In this document: in pieces, positions 40,189-44,431 of the stretch
How the letters are laid out: each line of letters begins with the position of its first letter
Numbering within the stretch: position 1 is the first letter of the stretch
NCBI GenBank assembly: GCA_012960245.1
Contig: DUBO01000051.1
Span: forward strand, 1 to 44,431
Length of the DNA stretch: 44,431 bases
Reading direction: 5' to 3'
Source of the DNA: Candidatus Binatota bacterium
GTDB lineage: Bacteria; Desulfobacterota; Binatia; UBA1149
Position numbers and translations under genes: made by a program
Notes under the pieces: model-generated
The model's input: only the letters and a program-made list of their open reading frames with translations
What the model was told of the DNA's origin: nothing
Databases searched by the model: none

Positions 40189-40568
40189 CTATTCCCTCCA
40201 GTTCTGCGCAATCCACTGGAGTTTATCACCTGTGGGGCCGGTGCGCAGCTACCTGCAGTTTTAAACCCTGTTCTACTGCGATTGGGGCGAGACCTACGGC
40301 ACAGGCGGTCCGAAACAGGGCGAGCTTTGTTGCTTGAACGACAACTTACGCCGCCCAGGGTTGAGCGGTGCTTGCATGCTCAAGGGCGGTGCCAGGGCGG
40401 GAGATGAAATGTACATACCTTGTTTCGAACTTCGCTCATTGGTCTTCCCGGCCATCTTTTTCTGCAGTCATTCTCTCGTCGGGTTTTTCAACGCGCTGGA
40501 TCGTGACTTTCCTATAGCGCGGCCCGGGGCTACAGTGCTGGTTTTCGGTCTGCGGAGGACTGGCATAG
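40189..40568. other. 380-bp divergent interval without a gene
   Basis: No coding sequence is supported between the FKBP and aldehyde dehydrogenase genes. CCCTGTT (40266-40272) and AACAGGG (40314-40320) form a 7-bp inverted repeat 41 bp apart. On the minus strand, 40262-40275 reads TAGAACAGGGTTTA, one fixed base short of TnnAACnnGTTnnA; it lies 74 bp upstream of the FKBP start. No clear promoter was found. Confidence 0.5.
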
Positions 40569-42098
40569 ATGGCGATAGTTGAAGAAGTAGGGCGGGGATC
40601 CTCGGGAAGGCGGCGCTTGTCACTCAAGAACCCGGCCACGATGGAGGAACTCGGTGTCATCGAGGTGAGCACGGCTGACGACGTGAACGCCGCGGCAGAG
40701 GCTGCCAGGGCCGCACAACCGGCCTGGGCCCGGGTGTCATTGAAGGACCGTGCCGCGCTTGTACAGAAGGCGGTCAAGGTCATAGTTCGTCGCAGCGAAG
40801 AAATAGCAGCCACGTCGATGTCGGAGACCGGCCGTACGGCCCAGGAGACACTGGCCATGGAGGTGCTCGCCGCCTGCGACGCACTGACCTGGGCTGCCAA
40901 GCGCGCGCCCAGGGTGCTGCGCGATCGGCGTCGCTGGATGCACCTGCTCGGACCCATGAAGAGCCTGCACCTGTTGCACAGGCCACTCGGCGTAGTGGGA
41001 GTCATAACGCCATGGAACGGCCCCTTTATCCTGTCGGTCAATCCCGTGGCCCAGGCCTTGCTGGCGGGTAACGCGGTGCTGCTCAAGCCGTCGGAAGTCA
41101 CGCCCAATACGGGCGCGCTGGTGGGCTCGATTTTCGAGGAAGCCGGTCTACCGCCGGGCGTACTGCAGGTGTTGCCGGGTGACGGAGAAACCGGCGCTGC
41201 GCTGGTAGACGCCGACGTCGACAAGATATCGTTCACCGGCAGCGTGCGCACCGGCCGCAAGATTGGCGAGGCTTGTGGGCGAAGGCTCATCCCCTGCACA
41301 CTGGAGCTGGGCGGCAAGGACCCGGCCATCGTTTGCGCTGACGCCAATCTCGACAGGGCAGCCGCGGGCACCGTGTTCGGGGCCTGCATGAACGCCGGGC
41401 AGGTCTGCATGGCGGTGGAGCGCATCTACGTTGTCGAGGACATATACGACGAATTCGTCGACAAGGTCGTCGAGTACTGCAGTTCTATAACACCCGGCGG
41501 CGACGCCGATATGGGGCCTATAATCTGGCCACCTCAGCTGGAAGTCATCGAGAGTCACCTCGCCGACGCGCTGGAGAAAGGCGCGACGGTGGTGCTCGGG
41601 GGAGGGCGGGTGAAGGATATCGACGGTTTGTATTTTGAGCCCACCGTCGTCACCGGCGTGACCCACGACATGGCCTTGATGAAAGAAGAGACGTTCGGGC
41701 CTGTGGTAGCGGTGATGAAAGTGAGCGGCGAAGAAGAGGCCCTGCGCCTGGCAAACGACAGCGACTACGGCCTGAGCTCGAGCGTGTGGACGGGCGACAA
41801 GCGCAAGGGGCTCGCGCTGGCCAGGCAGATCGAATCGGGATCGGCCTGTGTGAACGATTCCGAGATCGTCTACGGAGTCACCGAGGCCCCCTTCGGCGGA
41901 CTCAAGCAGAGCGGCGTGGGCTCGGTTAACTCAGAGAGCGGGTTGCTTGGATACAGTCACCTGATGCCGGTTGTCATCGACCGCTTTAACAACGACCGCG
42001 AGCAGATGTGGTACCCGTTTGATGCCAAGGGCGCCGACGGTATGCGCAAGGCGATCAACTTTCTCTGGAACACCCCGATCGGGAGGTGGCTGTCGTGA
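40569..42098 (+). CDS. NAD(P)-dependent aldehyde dehydrogenase
   Basis: This 509-residue aldehyde dehydrogenase oxidises an aldehyde to the acid. The active site is intact: general base Glu246 in LELGGKDP and nucleophile Cys280 in NAGQVCMA, 34 residues apart as in ALDH2. It also has VITPWNGPF, FTGSVRTG for cofactor binding, and KEETFGPVVAVM. The C-terminus is longer than usual by about 30 residues (MWYPFDAKGADGMRKAINFLW), a feature of some membrane-interacting or coniferyl-aldehyde-type members. The next gene overlaps its stop by 4 bp (GTGA), so it is translated together with the LLM oxidoreductase. Confidence 0.95.
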   Translation: MAIVEEVGRGSSGRRRLSLKNPATMEELGVIEVSTADDVNAAAEAARAAQPAWARVSLKDRAALVQKAVKVIVRRSEEIAATSMSETGRTAQETLAMEVLAACDALTWAAKRAPRVLRDRRRWMHLLGPMKSLHLLHRPLGVVGVITPWNGPFILSVNPVAQALLAGNAVLLKPSEVTPNTGALVGSIFEEAGLPPGVLQVLPGDGETGAALVDADVDKISFTGSVRTGRKIGEACGRRLIPCTLELGGKDPAIVCADANLDRAAAGTVFGACMNAGQVCMAVERIYVVEDIYDEFVDKVVEYCSSITPGGDADMGPIIWPPQLEVIESHLADALEKGATVVLGGGRVKDIDGLYFEPTVVTGVTHDMALMKEETFGPVVAVMKVSGEEEALRLANDSDYGLSSSVWTGDKRKGLALARQIESGSACVNDSEIVYGVTEAPFGGLKQSGVGSVNSESGLLGYSHLMPVVIDRFNNDREQMWYPFDAKGADGMRKAINFLWNTPIGRWLS

Positions 42099-43090
42099 AG
42101 TTCGGACTGCAGCTGGGCTACTGGATGATGGGACCCGAGGATCCCATCGAGTTGGTAAAGCTGGCCGAGGACGTTGGCTTTGACTCGGTGTGGACGGCCG
42201 AGGCCTATGGCTCGGACGCGATCTCGTACCTGAGCTGGGTAGGAGCGCGCACCAGCCGCATAAAGCTGGGCACCTCGGTGGTGCAGATATCGGCGCGCAC
42301 GCCAGCCTGCACGGCGATGACCGCCATGACGATGGACCACCTGTCGGGTGGCCGCCTCATCCTGGGCATCGGCGTGTCGGGTCCGCAGGTCGTGGAGGGC
42401 TGGTACGGGCAACCGTTTCCGCGGCCGATGGCCCGCACCCGCGAGTTCATAGAGTTGCTGCGCACGATGCTCAAGCGCGAGGGCCCGGTGACCTTCGACG
42501 GCAACCACTACCAACTGCCGCTCGAAGGCGGCAGCGGCCTCGGAAAAGCGCTCAAACTCATCAACAAGCCCCTGCGCGCCGACCTGCCGATCTACCTGGG
42601 CGCCGAGGGCCCGAAAAACGTGAAGATGGCGACCGAGATCTGCGACGGTTGGCTGCCTTTGTTCATATCGCCCGACAGCTTTGACATCTACGCTGACTCG
42701 CTTGAGAACCTGCGTCCTGGTTTCGAGATCGCCTGTCCGGTGCAGGTGGTCATCAATGATGATCTTGAGCAGGCCCTTTCGACGGTCAAGTTCATGCTGG
42801 CTTTCTACATAGGCGGCATGGGCGCCAAGGGGCGCAATTTTCACAAGGAACTGATCGGCAGGCTGGGCTTTGCCGACGCGGCCGAAAAGATTCAATCCTT
42901 GTTTTTCGAAGGCAAACGCGACGAAGCGGTGGCCGCAGTGCCCGACGCGTTGGCCGATGCGGTGTCGTTGGCCGGTTCCCGCGAACGGATCCTCGACCGC
43001 CTGCAGGCCTGGGAGGAGAGCCCGGTCACGACTATCCTCGTTGGCACTCGGGATCCCGAGGTCGTCAAGCTGCTCGGCGAGAGCGGCTGA
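42095..43090 (+). CDS. LLM class F420-dependent oxidoreductase
   Basis: This 331-residue luciferase-like flavin/F420 enzyme has the N-terminal MKFGLQLGYWMMGPEDPIELVKLAEDVGFDSVWTAEAYGSD (the VWTAEAYGSDA signature is common in F420-dependent members), IKLGTSVVQISARTPACTAMTAMTMDHLSGGRLILGIGVSG, and APIYLGAEGPKN-like LPIYLGAEGPK. Frames open from GTG 42086, but GTG 42095 overlaps the aldehyde dehydrogenase stop as GTGA and has GGGAGG 8 nt upstream. It differs strongly from the LLM at 17454. A perfect terminator follows at 43175-43205, so the two genes form a complete unit, possibly an alcohol/aldehyde oxidation pair. Confidence 0.92.
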   Translation: MKFGLQLGYWMMGPEDPIELVKLAEDVGFDSVWTAEAYGSDAISYLSWVGARTSRIKLGTSVVQISARTPACTAMTAMTMDHLSGGRLILGIGVSGPQVVEGWYGQPFPRPMARTREFIELLRTMLKREGPVTFDGNHYQLPLEGGSGLGKALKLINKPLRADLPIYLGAEGPKNVKMATEICDGWLPLFISPDSFDIYADSLENLRPGFEIACPVQVVINDDLEQALSTVKFMLAFYIGGMGAKGRNFHKELIGRLGFADAAEKIQSLFFEGKRDEAVAAVPDALADAVSLAGSRERILDRLQAWEESPVTTILVGTRDPEVVKLLGESG

Positions 43091-43174
43091 ACTTCCCGAG
43101 CTTCGGTAGAATCGGCCAGGGCTGTTTCCGTATAGTAAGAAAACCCGTTGCCAGTACCTTGGTGCTGCGAAGCG

Positions 43175-43205
43175 CCGGCTTTCCCGAAAGGGGGGGCGGT
43201 TTTTT
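43175..43205 (+). terminator. intrinsic terminator after the ALDH-LLM operon
   Basis: CCGGCTTTCCC (43175-43185) pairs with GGGGGGGCGG (43190-43199), with G-T pairs in the middle and one bulge, around a GAAA tetraloop. A run of six T follows at 43200-43205. It lies 85 bp after the LLM stop. Confidence 0.85.
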
Positions 43206-43274
43206 GATCGGGCCCCCTTTATTTACCCCTTTGGGGGACAGACAGCCTCCGGCCTAACTGTCACTCTGATAAAA

Positions 43275-43293
43275 ACGGGATCCGTGATCCCGT
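43275..43293. repeat. inverted repeat in the 5' region of the Cys-rich gene
   Basis: ACGGGATC (43275-43282) and GATCCCGT (43286-43293) form a perfect 8-bp repeat around CGT, 14 bp before the ATG and immediately before the GAGG ribosome site. It could be an operator or an RNA hairpin controlling translation of the gene at 43308. Confidence 0.6.
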
Positions 43294-43307
43294 AAACGAG
43301 GTGACGT

Positions 43308-44431
43308 ATGTCCGTGAAGTCTTGCCGCAGGGCTGCTTGGGTTTTTCTTCTTGTGTTACTCCAGGGAGGGGTCCTTTTTCCTACAATATCATTGGCTGAT
43401 CACCACAATGTGCTCGCCGCAGGCGCACTGCAGTGCTCGGATAATCCGTCCGTCGCCGTGGTGAACCTCCAGCTCGAGGCTGCCGGCGAAAACCTCTGGG
43501 CGAATTGCATCGCGCTTACTTTTCAGGACTCTACGGGTGCGACTACCGGTGTATTTCCGGTCACCAGCGATCCCCCTGATGGTGCTGGATTCATAGTACG
43601 CGCAGGCAGTTCGGCCTTGTCGGCACTGGCCGGAGCGCCGGTGCTGGACCTGGTTTTTGACTCCGGCCTGCTGGGCTCACCGGGTGGCCAGGCGTGCTAC
43701 ATCGGCCCGGGAACGGGTAGCCACCCGTCGGGTGCAGGTTGCAGGGACGTTAACGTATGCCAGGCGCTCACCCAGGTCGTGTGCGGTTGCGACGGTGTCC
43801 CAGGTACGGCGGACGACGGAATTATTTGTGGCGGCGGTCCGGTCTGCGGTGACGGTGTTCTCGAAGCGGGCGAGCAATGCGACGACGGCAACAACCTGCC
43901 AGGCGACTGTTGCTCGGCGTCCTGCAGCTTTGAAACAGGAAGCTGTGACGATGGAGTATTCTGCAACGGAACTGACAGCTGCTCCGCGGGAAGCTGCGCT
44001 GTTCACGACGGCGTGGTTTGCCCGGCCGTTGAGTGCGGGGCTACCTGCAACGAGGCTTTACAGGCTTGTGCTGATCCAGCCGGTACCGCGTGCACGGATG
44101 ATGGCAACGAGTGTACCGGCGATGTTTGTGACGGCGCTGGAGCTTGCTCGCATCCCGCGGTAGCCGACCAGACGCCCTGCAACGATGGCGTAGCTTGCAC
44201 GACCGTGGATACCTGTGTTGCGGGCGCTTGCACGGGGGTGGGCGCACCGAACGACACCACCTGTGACGGCATTGACGAAGATTGCGATGGATTTTTTGAC
44301 GAGGATTTTGTCGGTGCGAGCGCGACTTGTGGCACTGGTGCCTGCGCGGCCTCCGGGGTGGAATCGTGCGTGGGGGGAGCAATAGTCAACAACTGTACTC
44401 CGGGCGTGCCAGCTGCCGACGACGCCACCTG
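43308..44431 (+). CDS. secreted Cys-rich protein with Myxococcus disulfide repeats and MopE-type motif (3' truncated)
   Basis: An ATG with a GAGG site 6 nt upstream opens a frame that runs without a stop to the window end (374 codons seen). A signal peptide (WVFLLVLLQGGVLFPTISLA, cleavage near residue 30) precedes a roughly 140-residue N-terminal domain. Next come a Myxococcus-type disulfide repeat CGDGVLEAGEQCDDGN (about 180-206), several CDDGVFCNGTDSC-like units, and a CDGIDEDCDGFFDEDF motif at 319-334 of the MopE copper-binding/calcium-type family. It shares the GEQCDDGN...GDCCSxSC unit with the large protein at 34522-38607. It is secreted and possibly metal-binding; function unknown. Confidence 0.85.
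   Translation, partial: MSVKSCRRAAWVFLLVLLQGGVLFPTISLADHHNVLAAGALQCSDNPSVAVVNLQLEAAGENLWANCIALTFQDSTGATTGVFPVTSDPPDGAGFIVRAGSSALSALAGAPVLDLVFDSGLLGSPGGQACYIGPGTGSHPSGAGCRDVNVCQALTQVVCGCDGVPGTADDGIICGGGPVCGDGVLEAGEQCDDGNNLPGDCCSASCSFETGSCDDGVFCNGTDSCSAGSCAVHDGVVCPAVECGATCNEALQACADPAGTACTDDGNECTGDVCDGAGACSHPAVADQTPCNDGVACTTVDTCVAGACTGVGAPNDTTCDGIDEDCDGFFDEDFVGASATCGTGACAASGVESCVGGAIVNNCTPGVPAADDAT

Noticed and set aside
43237-43262. c-di-GMP-I-like riboswitch core (GACAGCCTCCGGCCTAA)
   Set aside because: Only one conserved segment is present; the paired GGTAGC-type later segment and tetraloop receptor are missing, so it is not listed as a riboswitch.

Overview
The window looks like a GC-rich chromosomal segment from an uncultured, environmental, Gram-negative bacterium of the broad deltaproteobacterial kind (Myxococcota, Desulfobacterota or Candidatus Binatota-like). 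This is an inference. It rests on secreted proteins built from Myxococcus-type cysteine-rich repeats and a MopE-type motif (34522-38607 and 43308-end), a CARDB-type secreted protein at the left edge, lipoprotein signal peptides, and a catabolic gene set rich in acyl-CoA dehydrogenases, luciferase-like flavin enzymes, ACMSD-type amidohydrolases, a P450, CaiB/BaiF and AMP-forming ligases. No rRNA, tRNA, transposon, phage gene or CRISPR array was seen. Coding density is very high, and several convergent genes are only 4-10 bp apart.

Left part (1-6.8 kb): the 3' end of a secreted CARDB protein with a clean intrinsic terminator, then an acyl-CoA ligase, then a divergent beta-oxidation block. That block has an ACAD10/11-like dehydrogenase plus an enoyl-CoA hydratase on the minus strand, and a tandem pair of unlike acyl-CoA dehydrogenases on the plus strand. 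A near-perfect operator (TAGAAC-GT-GTTCTA) lies between the two arms. From 12.4 down to 6.8 kb runs a tight six-gene minus-strand operon: alkyl-sulfatase-like MBL protein, sulfotransferase, PEBP protein, zinc-type dehydrogenase, SDR and VOC protein. Next come an M20 peptidase, a P450, and a TetR regulator divergent from a four-gene plus-strand operon (amidohydrolase, LLM flavin oxidoreductase, PPOX-fold protein, second amidohydrolase).

Middle part (20.7-34.3 kb): a minus-strand operon encodes a membrane-anchored amidohydrolase, a previously uncalled 35-residue ORF, a diacetylphloroglucinol-hydrolase-like protein and a glutathione transferase. A CaiB-type CoA-transferase follows. A second copy of the same 14-bp operator (30365-30378) lies between a minus-strand operon (nitronate-monooxygenase-like enzyme, DUF3604 lipoprotein, acyl-CoA ligase) and a plus-strand pair (sulfotransferase, glutamate-semialdehyde-aminotransferase-like enzyme). 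The two identical operators match the published TnnAACnnGTTnnA pattern of the actinobacterial sterol regulator KstR. They imply a regulon joining the two catabolic blocks, with its regulator encoded elsewhere. A zinc dehydrogenase closes this part.

Right part (34.5-44.4 kb): a 1361-residue secreted mosaic protein (signal peptide, two arrays of cysteine-rich repeats, TolB/PD40-like propeller), a lipoprotein lytic transglycosylase, an FKBP lipoprotein, an aldehyde dehydrogenase translationally coupled to an LLM oxidoreductase with a strong terminator, and the 5' part of another secreted cysteine-rich/MopE-like protein that runs off the window.

Together the genes suggest import-side or cell-surface proteins plus catabolism of hydrophobic carboxylic acids, possibly sterol- or terpenoid-like or sulfated. 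The substrate cannot be read from sequence alone.
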